From: Porticoccaceae bacterium
GTDB taxonomy: Bacteria > Pseudomonadota > Gammaproteobacteria > Pseudomonadales > Porticoccaceae
DNA length: 16,636 nt
Reading direction: 5' to 3'
NCBI GenBank assembly: GCA_023229065.1
Contig: JALNZZ010000035.1
Span: 1 to 16,636, forward strand
In this document: one piece after another, positions 1-6,752 of the stretch
Position numbering within the stretch: the first letter of the stretch is position 1
Layout: the number at the start of each line of letters is the position of its first letter
The notes under the pieces: model-generated
Seen by the model: the letters and a program-made list of their open reading frames with translations, nothing else
The model's database searches: none
What the model was told of the DNA's origin: nothing
Program-made: the position numbers and the translations under genes

Positions 1-2
1 TG

Positions 3-236
3 GAGGGCATTGCCCTGATTATCGGGGTCGACCGGTTGCTGGACATGGTGCGCACCGCTGTCAATATCACTGGTGACGGGGTGGTTTCCTGTATCGTGGC
101 TAAGAGCGAGGACCTGCTGGACGAGGAAATCTACAACGATATGTCCGATCCGAATGGCTACCGAGAGCTTGTTGCTCAGGAAGGGGCTGAGCTCCAGGGC
201 TCACGGCCAGCAGACGCGCAACGGGCCGATTCCTAA
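3..236 (+). CDS. Dicarboxylate/amino-acid:cation symporter, C-terminal fragment
   Basis: The window opens inside this gene; only the last 77 residues and the TAA stop are present. The fragment begins EGIALIIGVDRLLDMVRT and continues into AVNITGDGV. This matches the last conserved segment of the DAACS (GltP/DctA/Glt-Ph) family, where a D-x-x-x-D-M-x-R-T-x-x-N-x-x-G-D pattern carries substrate- and Na+-binding Asp/Asn residues of transmembrane helix 8. Family members are inner-membrane trimers that import dicarboxylates or acidic amino acids with Na+ or H+. The rest is a hydrophilic cytoplasmic tail (about 40 residues, acidic then Gln/Arg-rich). Substrate specificity cannot be told from this piece. 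An intrinsic terminator follows, and the next gene is convergent, so this is the end of its transcription unit. Confidence 0.85.
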   Translation, partial: EGIALIIGVDRLLDMVRTAVNITGDGVVSCIVAKSEDLLDEEIYNDMSDPNGYRELVAQEGAELQGSRPADAQRADS

Positions 237-261
237 CAGGCTCTTCTGGCAAAGCTAAGTA

Positions 262-303
262 CCAGTGGCTAGCAGCGCAGTAACTCTGCAAGACTGGTTT
301 TTT
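262..303 (+). terminator. Intrinsic terminator after the symporter gene
   Basis: The stem CCAGT (262-266) pairs with ACTGG (293-297) and is followed at once by six T (298-303). Inside it GCAG (277-280) pairs with CTGC (286-289) around a TAACT loop. It lies 26 bp after the symporter stop and faces the convergent pit gene. The stem is short and has an internal bulge, so strength is uncertain. A second small dyad, GCAAC-TGTCT-GTTGC (308-322), follows without a T-run in either direction. Confidence 0.55.
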
Positions 304-352
304 GGAGGCAACTGTCTGTTGCTGTGGCCCGGCTTTCAGTGCCGCGTCACCT

Positions 353-1627
353 TCAGCCAAATAGCCCTTTGAAGAAGAAGAAAAACAGAATCGCTAGTCC
401 GGCGCCAGCGGGCAGAGTGATCAGCCATGAGGTGAAGATGGTGCCGATTACCCGCAGGTTCAGGGCGGCAATACCCCGCGCCAGACCGACACCCAGTACT
501 GCGCCTACCAGGGTGTGAGTGGTGGAAACGGGAATGCCAGTGGCTGACGCCAGTACCACGGTGGAGGCGGCACCAAGCTCGGCAGCAAAACCGCGACTGG
601 GGGTCAGCTCGGTGATCTTTTTGCCGATGGTGGCCATCACCTTGAAGCCATAGGTACCAAGCCCGACAACAATACCGATGCCGCCCAGCAGCAGAATCCA
701 GCTGGGCATGGCCGTGGTGTTGGTCACAGCCCCGGATTTCACCACTCCCACAATAGCTGCGAGAGGTCCTACAGCATTGGCAACATCATTGGATCCGTGA
801 GCAAAAGCCATACAACAGGCTGTGAAGACCATCAGAATAGCAAAGACTTTTTCAACGCTATAGAAACGATTGTGCTTTTCTTGTTCGGGGTTACGCTGGA
901 TGCGTCTGAGAAAGTAGATACCGATCACTGCTGTGATAATGCCGATCAGTATTGCCAGGAGAGCGGCATGTCCCATGCCGAGTGTAATCCCTGAGTCGCT
1001 GAGGACATAAGTCAGCCCCTTGACCATGGTGACCATGGAGATCAAAAAGCCTACCAGAAACATGTAGATGGGAATAAAGCGCTTAGCCCGGGCGAATGGG
1101 TCATCGGTGTCGAGAATCAGATACTGTACGCTGCGAAACAGAGCGAAGGAGATGATGCCGGCTACCAGTGGTGAGACCACCCAGCTGGCGACAATATGAG
1201 TTATTTTGCTCCATTGCACGAACTCGGGCCCGATACCCACGGCAGCAAAACCGACAATAGCACCGACGATGGAGTGCGTGGTGGAGACCGGCCAGCCGAG
1301 CACACTGGCAATCAGCAGCCAGATTCCCGCCGCCAACAGTGCCGAGAGCATGCCGTAAACCAGGTAGTGTGGCATGTCCACCATAGCTCCGGCGTCGATG
1401 ATGCCGCTGCGGATAGTGGCAGTGACCGCCCCCCCGGCCAGGTAGGCACCGAGGAATTCGAATACCATGGCGATAAGGATGGCCTGCTTGAGGGTGATGG
1501 CTTTGGAGCCGACAGAAGTGCCCATCGCGTTGGCGACATCATTCGCACCGACTCCCCAGGCCATAAAAAACCCGAAGATACAGGCAAGAATAATGAGTAT
1601 TTGCCCATATTCAGCAAATAGTGTCAT
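353..1627 (-). CDS. pit: PiT-family inorganic phosphate transporter
   Basis: This 424-residue inner-membrane protein is a low-affinity phosphate (metal-phosphate) symporter of the PiT family (PF01384). Both halves carry the inverted-repeat signature: GVGANDVANAMGTSVGSK near residue 25 and AHGSNDVANAVGPLAAI near residue 275. Each half also has a matching P-V-S-T-T-H-(S/T) motif (GWPVSTTHSIVGA and GIPVSTTHTLVGA). Many hydrophobic segments surround a hydrophilic central loop (NPEQEKHNRFYSVEK region). The ATG at 1627 is preceded by AAGAGGA at suitable spacing. The gene lies 24 bp downstream of the DUF47 gene and is almost certainly cotranscribed with it. The C-terminus ends in a run of Phe and FKGLFG. 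Whether coupling is to H+ or Na+ cannot be read from the sequence. Confidence 0.93.
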   Translation of the reverse strand: MTLFAEYGQILIILACIFGFFMAWGVGANDVANAMGTSVGSKAITLKQAILIAMVFEFLGAYLAGGAVTATIRSGIIDAGAMVDMPHYLVYGMLSALLAAGIWLLIASVLGWPVSTTHSIVGAIVGFAAVGIGPEFVQWSKITHIVASWVVSPLVAGIISFALFRSVQYLILDTDDPFARAKRFIPIYMFLVGFLISMVTMVKGLTYVLSDSGITLGMGHAALLAILIGIITAVIGIYFLRRIQRNPEQEKHNRFYSVEKVFAILMVFTACCMAFAHGSNDVANAVGPLAAIVGVVKSGAVTNTTAMPSWILLLGGIGIVVGLGTYGFKVMATIGKKITELTPSRGFAAELGAASTVVLASATGIPVSTTHTLVGAVLGVGLARGIAALNLRVIGTIFTSWLITLPAGAGLAILFFFFFKGLFG

Positions 1628-1651
1628 GGGGTGTCCTCTTGGATAGGCGGT

Positions 1652-2326
1652 TCAGCGGGCGACGAGGGTTTGCAGGCGACCACCGACGCGGCGGGCGCGG
1701 TTGGCGAGGCCGCCAACTTTCTGAATGATGTCGTAGAGGAACATCATGTCGAGGGGGTGGTAATCCTTTTCCACGGCGAAAAGTTTGTGGCGGATAGTGC
1801 GCTCCAGCACATCGGTGCTGCGCTCCTTGTCATCCAGCTCGTGGATCTGTTCTTCCACCAGATCGACTTCGCGGTCGGCAAAGCCGGTTTCTACCAGCTC
1901 GTTCAGTTCATTGATAAGTCTCAGGGCCTGGCGAGTGACAGCGATGGCACCTTCCACCAGCAGGCACATTTCCTCACGGATGGGCGCCGGGATCTCCATC
2001 TCGCGCCCCAGCATCAGCCCGGCGATATCCCGGGCGCGGTTGGCGATGTTGTCTTGAACGGTGATCAGTTCCAATACATCGGAGCGGGAGACAGGCATGA
2101 ACAGCCCTTTGGGCATCTGCAGGCGCAGCTCACGCTTGAGGTCATCGGCCTGGTTTTCCAGACTGCAGATGCTGTCGTAATGAGCCTCGGCACGGGGCCA
2201 GTCACCACTGATGGCGGCCTGAAAGAAGTCGCTCAGTTCAGCCGTGCAGTCGGTGACCAGAGACATGTGTTCCTGGAGCTGCTTGATGGGGGATTTGCCA
2301 AACAGCATGGACAGCGGATTGCTCAT
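1652..2326 (-). CDS. DUF47 / PhoU-like protein (TIGR00153 type), partner of Pit
   Basis: A 224-residue soluble, all-helical protein of the DUF47 (PF01865, TIGR00153, YkaA-like) family, distantly related to PhoU. Visible features are the opening MSNPLSMLFGKSPIKQLQEHM, a repeated acidic/helical pattern (SLENQADDLKRELR around 50-63; LVEEQIHELDDKERSTDV around 155-172) and a C-terminal helix with DIIQKVGGLANRARRVG. The E-x-x-A-D-D type motifs resemble PhoU metal-cluster ligands. DUF47 genes commonly precede pit, and the product is thought to modulate Pit; the exact activity is not established. Start ATG at 2326 is preceded by GAAGGGG. It is the first gene of the unit, directly behind a sigma70 promoter that overlaps a Pho-box-like repeat. 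Confidence 0.88.
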   Translation of the reverse strand: MSNPLSMLFGKSPIKQLQEHMSLVTDCTAELSDFFQAAISGDWPRAEAHYDSICSLENQADDLKRELRLQMPKGLFMPVSRSDVLELITVQDNIANRARDIAGLMLGREMEIPAPIREEMCLLVEGAIAVTRQALRLINELNELVETGFADREVDLVEEQIHELDDKERSTDVLERTIRHKLFAVEKDYHPLDMMFLYDIIQKVGGLANRARRVGGRLQTLVAR

Positions 2327-2354
2327 GGATTGCCCCTTCGGAGGAAGTGGCGGG

Positions 2355-2383
2355 AGTATAGGTCGATGTCACAAAAATGTCAG
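2355..2383 (-). promoter_or_regulatory. Sigma70 promoter of the DUF47-pit operon
   Basis: On the minus strand CTGACA (2383-2378, five of six to TTGACA) and TATACT (2360-2355, five of six to TATAAT) are separated by exactly 17 bp. The predicted start near 2348 gives a leader of about 22 nt before the ATG at 2326. This is the best promoter match I found in the window. The -35 hexamer is formed by the middle unit of the TGTCA repeat. Confidence 0.65.
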
Positions 2384-2399
2384 GTAATTGTCATATGTT
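2367..2399 (+). promoter_or_regulatory. Pho-box-like triple direct repeat
   Basis: TGTCA occurs at 2367-2371, 2378-2382 and 2389-2393, exactly 11 bp apart, with AT-rich 6-bp spacers (CAAAAA, GGTAAT). A 7-bp CTGTCAT-type half-site plus an AT-rich 4-bp spacer repeated every 11 bp is the PhoB recognition pattern. The repeats read on the plus strand, opposite to the downstream operon, and overlap the -35 and spacer of its promoter. That arrangement suggests repression by phospho-PhoB, as known for orfA-pit in Sinorhizobium. The regulatory outcome is inferred. Confidence 0.55.
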
Positions 2400-2477
2400 T
2401 TTTGTGACTATTTTGCGATGAGTTAGCGGCGGTGAGGGTGGGGGCAGGCTTATCACTATGCAGAAACCACACTTTTC

Positions 2478-2494
2478 CGGCCCGGAGAGGGCCG
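2478..2494 (-). other. GC-rich stem-loop downstream of recG
   Basis: CGGCCC (2478-2483) pairs with GGGCCG (2489-2494) around a GGAGA loop, about 20 bp past the recG stop. It has no T-run on the minus strand (AAAA follows), so it is not a canonical intrinsic terminator. It could slow polymerase or stabilise the recG 3' end before the DUF47 promoter. Confidence 0.3.
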
Positions 2495-2513
2495 CACAAC
2501 ATCGCCTGTGCAG

Positions 2514-4610
2514 CTATGCCTGGGCAAACTTTTCGTTCTCTCCCAACCAGCGACGAATCAGCAGAGCGGCATTTTGTGGTTGGCGGGCCAATAAGCGCAC
2601 CGCAGCGGCCTTGACCTCGGGAAGCAGCTCGGCATCGCGCTGCAGGTCGGCGATGCGCAGCTGCATGGCGCCGGTCTGGCGAGTGCCGAGTACCTCGCCG
2701 GGACCGCGCAGCTCGAGGTCTTTTTCGGCGATGACAAAGCCATCACTGGTTTCGCGCAGGATACGAATGCGCTCTTTGGACTGGCGCGACAGCAGATTGC
2801 CGTACAGCAGTACACAGTGACTTTCGCGCTGGCCGCGCCCCACCCGACCGCGTAGCTGGTGGAGCTGGGCCAGGCCGAGGCGCTCAGGGTTTTCGATCAC
2901 CATCAAGCTGGCGTTGGGCACATCCACGCCGACCTCGATCACTGTAGTGGCCACCAACAGGTCAATGTCGCCGGCTTTGAAGGCGCGCATCACCTGCTCC
3001 TTTTCGGCCGGCTTGAGGCGGCCGTGGACAAGGCCGATAGACACGCCGGGCAGCATCAGGTGCAACTCCGCTGCTGTCGCTTCGGCAGCTTGTGCCTCTA
3101 GAACATCCGATTCTTCGATCAGAGTGCAGACCCAGTAGGCCTGGCAACCCTCAGCGCAGGCGTTGCGCACTCGCTCAATGACATCGCCACGGCGCAAGTG
3201 ACTGACGGCCACGGTGTTGACGGGGGTGCGACCAGGGGGCAGCTCGTCAATCACCGACAGGTCTAGGTCGGCGTAGGCACTCATCGCCAGAGTGCGGGGG
3301 ATCGGGGTGGCAGTCATAATCAGCTGGTGTGGCACCAGGCCGCTGCCCTTATGACGCAGAGCGAGACGTTGGTGGACACCAAAACGGTGCTGTTCATCAA
3401 TCACGGTGAGGCCGAGCTTGTGGAACTGCACCTCATCCTGGAACAGGGCATGGGTGCCTACCACAAGCTGGGCGCTACCGTCGGCGATAGCCGCCATTTG
3501 CATCTCTCGCGCCTTGCCTTTGATGCGGCCGGTAAGCCAGGCGATGCGAATGCCGAGCGGGGTGAGCCAGGCCTCGAAGTTGGCGCGGTGCTGCTCGGCG
3601 AGAATTTCGGTGGGGGCCATCACGGCGGCCTGATAGCCACTGCCAACTGCACACAAGGCGGCAAGCGCCGCCACCACTGTTTTACCAGAGCCGACGTCGC
3701 CCTGCAGCAGTCGCAGCATTGGATAGGGCTGAGCCAGGTCGCCGATGACATCGGCGCTCACTCGTTGCTGGGCGGCGGTGAGGGTAAAGGAGAGCTGCGC
3801 CAGAAAACGTTGCTGCAGCTCAGTGGCAAGTGGCAGTGCTGGCGCTTGTTGTAAGCGCATTTGCTGGCGCAAGCGCAGCAGGCTCAGGTGGTGGGCTAGC
3901 AGTTCCTCGAAGCTCAGTCGCTGCTGAGCAGGGTGCTGGCCTGCTGCCAGGACTTCCAGTGGTGCCTTGGGAGGCGGCTGATGGAGATAGCGTAGCGCGT
4001 CGGCGAGACTGATGCCGCAGTGGATAAGGGGGCAATCAGCAGCCAAGTCCGCAGGCACCAGCTCCGGTAGGCTGCCGTCATCGAGAAAGGTGAGAGCTTG
4101 TCCAACGATACCGCGCAGCCGCTGCTGGGTCAGCCCTTCGGTAGCTGGGTATACGGGGGTGAGGGTGTCCGCCAGCGGCGGTGGACGGGTATCGTCCAGC
4201 AACTGGTACTCCGGGTGGACCATTTCCAGTCCGCTGGCACCAGGGCGAACCTCGCCGTAACAGCGAATGCGGGTACCCGTACGCAGGTTAGCTTGCTGAC
4301 CGCTGGAAAAGTGGAAAAAACGGAGCGTCAGGGTGCCAGTGTTATCCTGTACTTTGCTCACGAGGCTGCGGCGGCGTCCCAGAGCAATACTTGTAGCGCG
4401 GATGACACCTTCAACAACCACATCGCCATGGGGTTGCAAGGCGCCGATAGGCGTTATGCGGGTGCGATCCAGGTAGCGCAGAGGCAGGTGAAAAAGCACA
4501 TCCTGCACCGTGTGGATATGGATTTTTGCCAGTTTTTGCTCCAGTTGAGGGCCGACTCCGCGCAGGCGAGTGACGGGGAGTTGGTCGAGGGGCTCTCTGT
4601 TGCCAGGCAT
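2514..4610 (-). CDS. recG: ATP-dependent DNA helicase RecG
   Basis: A superfamily-2 helicase that remodels stalled replication forks and branches Holliday junctions. Length is 698 residues, against 693 in E. coli. The N-terminal wedge/OB region starts with PVTRLRGVGPQLEQKLAK and continues through FHLPLRYLDRT. Helicase motifs follow in order: GDVGSGKT (Walker A, near 305), DEQHRFGV (motif II), TATPIPRT (motif III), TTVIEVGVDVPNA and QLRGRVGRG (motifs V-VI). The C-terminus carries the RecG-specific DLELRGPGEVLGTRQTG region. I chose the ATG at 4610 (MPGNREPLDQLPV) because AGGAG lies 7 nt upstream and the family begins there. An in-frame ORF runs 41 codons further upstream, but that part overlaps oxyR and looks non-native. 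The gene lies 25 bp behind oxyR, the same pair as in Pseudomonas, so it is probably cotranscribed. Confidence 0.95.
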   Translation of the reverse strand: MPGNREPLDQLPVTRLRGVGPQLEQKLAKIHIHTVQDVLFHLPLRYLDRTRITPIGALQPHGDVVVEGVIRATSIALGRRRSLVSKVQDNTGTLTLRFFHFSSGQQANLRTGTRIRCYGEVRPGASGLEMVHPEYQLLDDTRPPPLADTLTPVYPATEGLTQQRLRGIVGQALTFLDDGSLPELVPADLAADCPLIHCGISLADALRYLHQPPPKAPLEVLAAGQHPAQQRLSFEELLAHHLSLLRLRQQMRLQQAPALPLATELQQRFLAQLSFTLTAAQQRVSADVIGDLAQPYPMLRLLQGDVGSGKTVVAALAALCAVGSGYQAAVMAPTEILAEQHRANFEAWLTPLGIRIAWLTGRIKGKAREMQMAAIADGSAQLVVGTHALFQDEVQFHKLGLTVIDEQHRFGVHQRLALRHKGSGLVPHQLIMTATPIPRTLAMSAYADLDLSVIDELPPGRTPVNTVAVSHLRRGDVIERVRNACAEGCQAYWVCTLIEESDVLEAQAAEATAAELHLMLPGVSIGLVHGRLKPAEKEQVMRAFKAGDIDLLVATTVIEVGVDVPNASLMVIENPERLGLAQLHQLRGRVGRGQRESHCVLLYGNLLSRQSKERIRILRETSDGFVIAEKDLELRGPGEVLGTRQTGAMQLRIADLQRDAELLPEVKAAAVRLLARQPQNAALLIRRWLGENEKFAQA

Positions 4611-4635
4611 GGGTGGGCTCCTGTTCCCTTCCGCA

Positions 4636-5568
4636 CTATTCTGCTTCTTCCACCCCCGGCAGTTTGGTGGCCAGAATCGCTGAACGCAAGGCATCGATTG
4701 CCTTGTGGCGGGGGAAGCTGGCGCGCCAGGCAAGCGCTGCAGTGCGGCTGGGTACAGGTTTGGCGAAGGGGCGGGTCACCAGGTTCTGTACCTGGTTTTG
4801 GGTGCCGAGTACTGCCGTCAGGGGCAGGATGGTAATGCCCAGCCCGCTGGCCACCATGTGGCGCATGGTTTCCAGAGAGCTGCCCTCGGTGTCGGTGCGG
4901 ATACCCAGCTCGTTGTCGCGGCCCTGGCGGTGAGCCAGATTGGGTAGTGCCTCCAGTACCTGATCGCGAAAACAGTGGCCTTCCCCGAGCATGAGAATGT
5001 TCTCGTCGTCGAGGTCTTCGGGCTTGATGGTCTTCTGCTTGCTGAGAGGGTGGTCGTTTGGCATCAGCACCACAAAGGGCTCGGTATAAAGGGGCTGAGT
5101 GACCACATCGGGCTCGGTGAAGGGCAGGGCGATAATGATCACGTCCAGATCACCGTTGCGCAGACGGCGGCGCAAGGTCGCAGTGTAGCTTTCCTCTACC
5201 ACCAGCGGCATGTTGGGAGCCAGTTCCCGCAGCTTGGGGATAAACTGAGGAAACAGGTAGGGTCCAATGGTGAAGATTCCACCCACCCGCAGAGGGCTGT
5301 TGAGTTGATCCTTGCCGGCAGCGGCAATATCGAGAATACGCGATGCTTCCTCCAGCACCTTTTGCGCTTGAGCGATAACGTTCTCGCCAGTGGGGGTGGC
5401 GGAAACCTTGCTCTTTGAACGCTCAAACAACTCTACACCCAGCTCCTGCTCGAGTTTCTTCACTGCGATGCTAAGGGTAGGTTGGCTTACGTGGCAGCGT
5501 TCGGCGGCCTGGCCAAAGTGTTGCTCCTGGGCAAGGGTGACGATATAGCGCAGTTCCGTTAGAGTCAT
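4636..5568 (-). CDS. oxyR: OxyR-type LysR regulator, peroxide sensor lacking Cys208
   Basis: A 310-residue LysR-family regulator. It opens MTLTELRYIVTLAQEQHFG, the classic OxyR start, with a winged HTH over residues 1-60 (AAERCHVSQPTLSIAVKKLE). The effector domain has T100, and GHCFRDQ places His198, Cys199, Arg201 and Asp202 at E. coli positions without gaps. Position 208, the resolving cysteine in E. coli and Pseudomonas OxyR, is Leu here (codon CTA, plus-strand 4945-4947). The only other cysteine is Cys25 in the HTH. OxyR controls catalase, AhpC and similar genes in response to H2O2. I prefer the ATG at 5568 on homology, although its SD is weak; an upstream in-frame ATG at 5607 would add 13 residues and run through the likely promoter. 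recG follows directly. Confidence 0.92.
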   Translation of the reverse strand: MTLTELRYIVTLAQEQHFGQAAERCHVSQPTLSIAVKKLEQELGVELFERSKSKVSATPTGENVIAQAQKVLEEASRILDIAAAGKDQLNSPLRVGGIFTIGPYLFPQFIPKLRELAPNMPLVVEESYTATLRRRLRNGDLDVIIIALPFTEPDVVTQPLYTEPFVVLMPNDHPLSKQKTIKPEDLDDENILMLGEGHCFRDQVLEALPNLAHRQGRDNELGIRTDTEGSSLETMRHMVASGLGITILPLTAVLGTQNQVQNLVTRPFAKPVPSRTAALAWRASFPRHKAIDALRSAILATKLPGVEEAE

Positions 5569-5584
5569 GGCAAATTCACTACCG

Positions 5585-5611
5585 TAGCTAAACTTGAGCT
5601 CTATCATAGCT
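5585..5611 (-). promoter_or_regulatory. Possible OxyR/LysR autoregulatory site
   Basis: The palindromic tetramer AGCT recurs at 5586-5589, 5597-5600 and 5608-5611, exactly 11 bp apart and mostly as TAGCT. LysR/OxyR tetramers contact several major grooves on one DNA face with 10-11 bp spacing, and OxyR half-sites are ATAG/CTAT-like. On the minus strand ATAGCTATGATAG shows such elements, but the full four-element consensus is not met. A possible -10, TATGAT (5608-5603), overlaps the array, with only a poor -35. Binding by OxyR is inferred from position and phasing. Confidence 0.35.
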
Positions 5612-5637
5612 ATAAATTATTGAAAATGGAAATTTGA

Positions 5638-6471
5638 TTGAAAATTTTGTTGGTTGGGTTTGGCGATATTGCCCGCCGCCTGGCACCGCGCCTGGTGGCA
5701 GCAGGGTGTGAGATCAGCGCCTTGCGGCGGTCCTCCGGGCTCGAGTCCGGTGTGCGCATGGTGCAGGGTGATTGCCGGGATGAGACTCTGCTGGCGGAGG
5801 CCGTTGCCGGGCAGGAAGTCGTGGTCGTGACTCTGACCCCGGACGCTTTTAACGAGCCGAGCTACAGAGAAGCTTATGAAGCTGGTGCTCAGACCTTGGC
5901 GCGGGTGCTTGTCGACACTCCTGAGCCACCAAGGCGGGTGCTGTGGGTTTCCAGCACCAGCGTCTACGGTGAGAGCGATGGCGGCTGGGTAGACGAGACC
6001 ACGCCTGCTGTGCCGCAAGGCTTTTCCGGTCGCAGCCTGCTAGCCGCGGAGAGAATCATGCATGGTCAACAGGTGCCGACCACGGTGGTGCGATTCAGCG
6101 GTATCTACGGGCCAGGCCGCACACGCCTTATCAGTCAGGTGCGTGGCGGCCACTGTGCGCCACAGTGGCCCCAACAGTGGAGTAATCGCATTCATAGCGA
6201 AGATTGTGCCGGTGTCTTGCACCATCTGATTCAGTGCCACCGCGCAGGAGAAGAGTTGGCTCCGCTTTACATAGGCACTGACTGTGAACCTGTGCCGCTT
6301 TACGAGTTGCACCAGTGGCTGGCACAGCGGATGGCCGTAGCGGTGACAGAGAGCTCCGAGACTGCCATGAGAGCCAACCGCCGCTGCAGCAATAAACGAC
6401 TGCTGGCCAGCGGCTACCGGTTTCTCTATCCCACCTGGCGGGAGGGGTATGCTGCCCTGTTGGCCGAATGA
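5638..6471 (+). CDS. NAD(P)-binding SDR-family protein, YeeZ-like
   Basis: A 277-residue atypical extended short-chain dehydrogenase/epimerase-like protein. The N-terminus KILLVGFGDIARRLA is a Rossmann dinucleotide loop (GxGxxA form). It is followed by the SSTSVYGESDG segment near residue 105, where SDRs carry the catalytic Tyr, and by VVRFSGIYGPGR near 150. The usual YxxxK lysine is missing after Tyr, as in YeeZ-type proteins, so redox activity is doubtful; the substrate is unknown. The start is TTG at 5638. An ATG 12 bp upstream is in frame but runs into TGA after two codons, and GGA lies 7 nt before the TTG. It diverges from oxyR across 69 bp and could share its control region. Its 3' end runs straight into the repeat locus. 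Confidence 0.8.
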   Translation: MKILLVGFGDIARRLAPRLVAAGCEISALRRSSGLESGVRMVQGDCRDETLLAEAVAGQEVVVVTLTPDAFNEPSYREAYEAGAQTLARVLVDTPEPPRRVLWVSSTSVYGESDGGWVDETTPAVPQGFSGRSLLAAERIMHGQQVPTTVVRFSGIYGPGRTRLISQVRGGHCAPQWPQQWSNRIHSEDCAGVLHHLIQCHRAGEELAPLYIGTDCEPVPLYELHQWLAQRMAVAVTESSETAMRANRRCSNKRLLASGYRFLYPTWREGYAALLAE

Positions 6472-6679
6472 TTTGTCATTCTGGCCAGCGAGAGAATCCG
6501 ACGTTTTGCTCGCCTTGGCCAAGGCAAGAGAACCGGCCTTTTTGTCGTCTCAACCAAGGGAATAGATCCGATCTTTTGTTGTCGTGGTCAGTGGGCGAGC
6601 CTTAGTCTTTTTGTCATCCCGACCGGTGGGAGAGTTCCGGTTTTTTGTCATCTCGACCGATGGGAGAGTTCCGACTTTT
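6472..6679 (+). repeat. Left tandem array, degenerate 34-35-bp units
   Basis: About six units start with a T-run followed by GTC (G at 6475, 6508, 6544, 6578, 6613, 6647), spacing 33-37 bp. The typical unit reads TTTTTGTCATCTCGACC, then GATGGGAGAGTTCCGAC. The unit at 6613 and the one at 6647 are nearly identical; those further left are progressively more diverged (the one at 6508 is barely recognisable and holds the palindrome GCCTTGGCCAAGGC). The next unit, at 6682, is the left arm of the hairpin. The array begins right after the SDR stop codon. No gene is evident in it. Confidence 0.8.
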
Positions 6680-6752
6680 TTGTCATCTCGACCAACGGGA
6701 GAGATCTTATGGCTCGGTGGTTTAAGATCCCTCCCGTTGGTCGGGATGACAA
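6680..6752. repeat. Long inverted repeat (30-bp arms, 13-bp loop)
   Basis: Arm 6680-6709 and arm 6723-6752 are reverse complements at 28 of 30 positions. The outer ends are TTGTCATC and GATGACAA; the arms meet at ATCTTA and TAAGAT. The loop is TGGCTCGGTGGTT. One of the two mismatches becomes a G-U wobble in RNA of either strand, so the folded RNA would be very stable. The left arm is the last unit of the left array and the right arm starts the right array. No flanking target duplication or transposase is visible. It resembles REP/MITE-like dispersed palindromes. Confidence 0.88.

Noticed and set aside
1631..2407. 258-codon open frame opposite the DUF47 gene
   Set aside because: Antisense to a well-supported protein; no domain in its translation and no SD that decides a start.
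4611..4733. Upstream extension of RecG by 41 residues
   Set aside because: It overlaps the 3' end of oxyR, its composition (Pro/Arg/Trp-rich) is unlike RecG, and the ATG at 4610 has a good SD and matches the family start.
5569..5607. OxyR start at the upstream ATG (13 extra residues)
   Set aside because: OxyR proteins begin MTLTELRYIV; the extra codons run through the phased AGCT motif and the likely -10 region.
6680..6752. Insertion sequence or transposon end
   Set aside because: No transposase gene, no target-site duplication that I can see, and the locus is too short; at most a MITE/REP-like relic.
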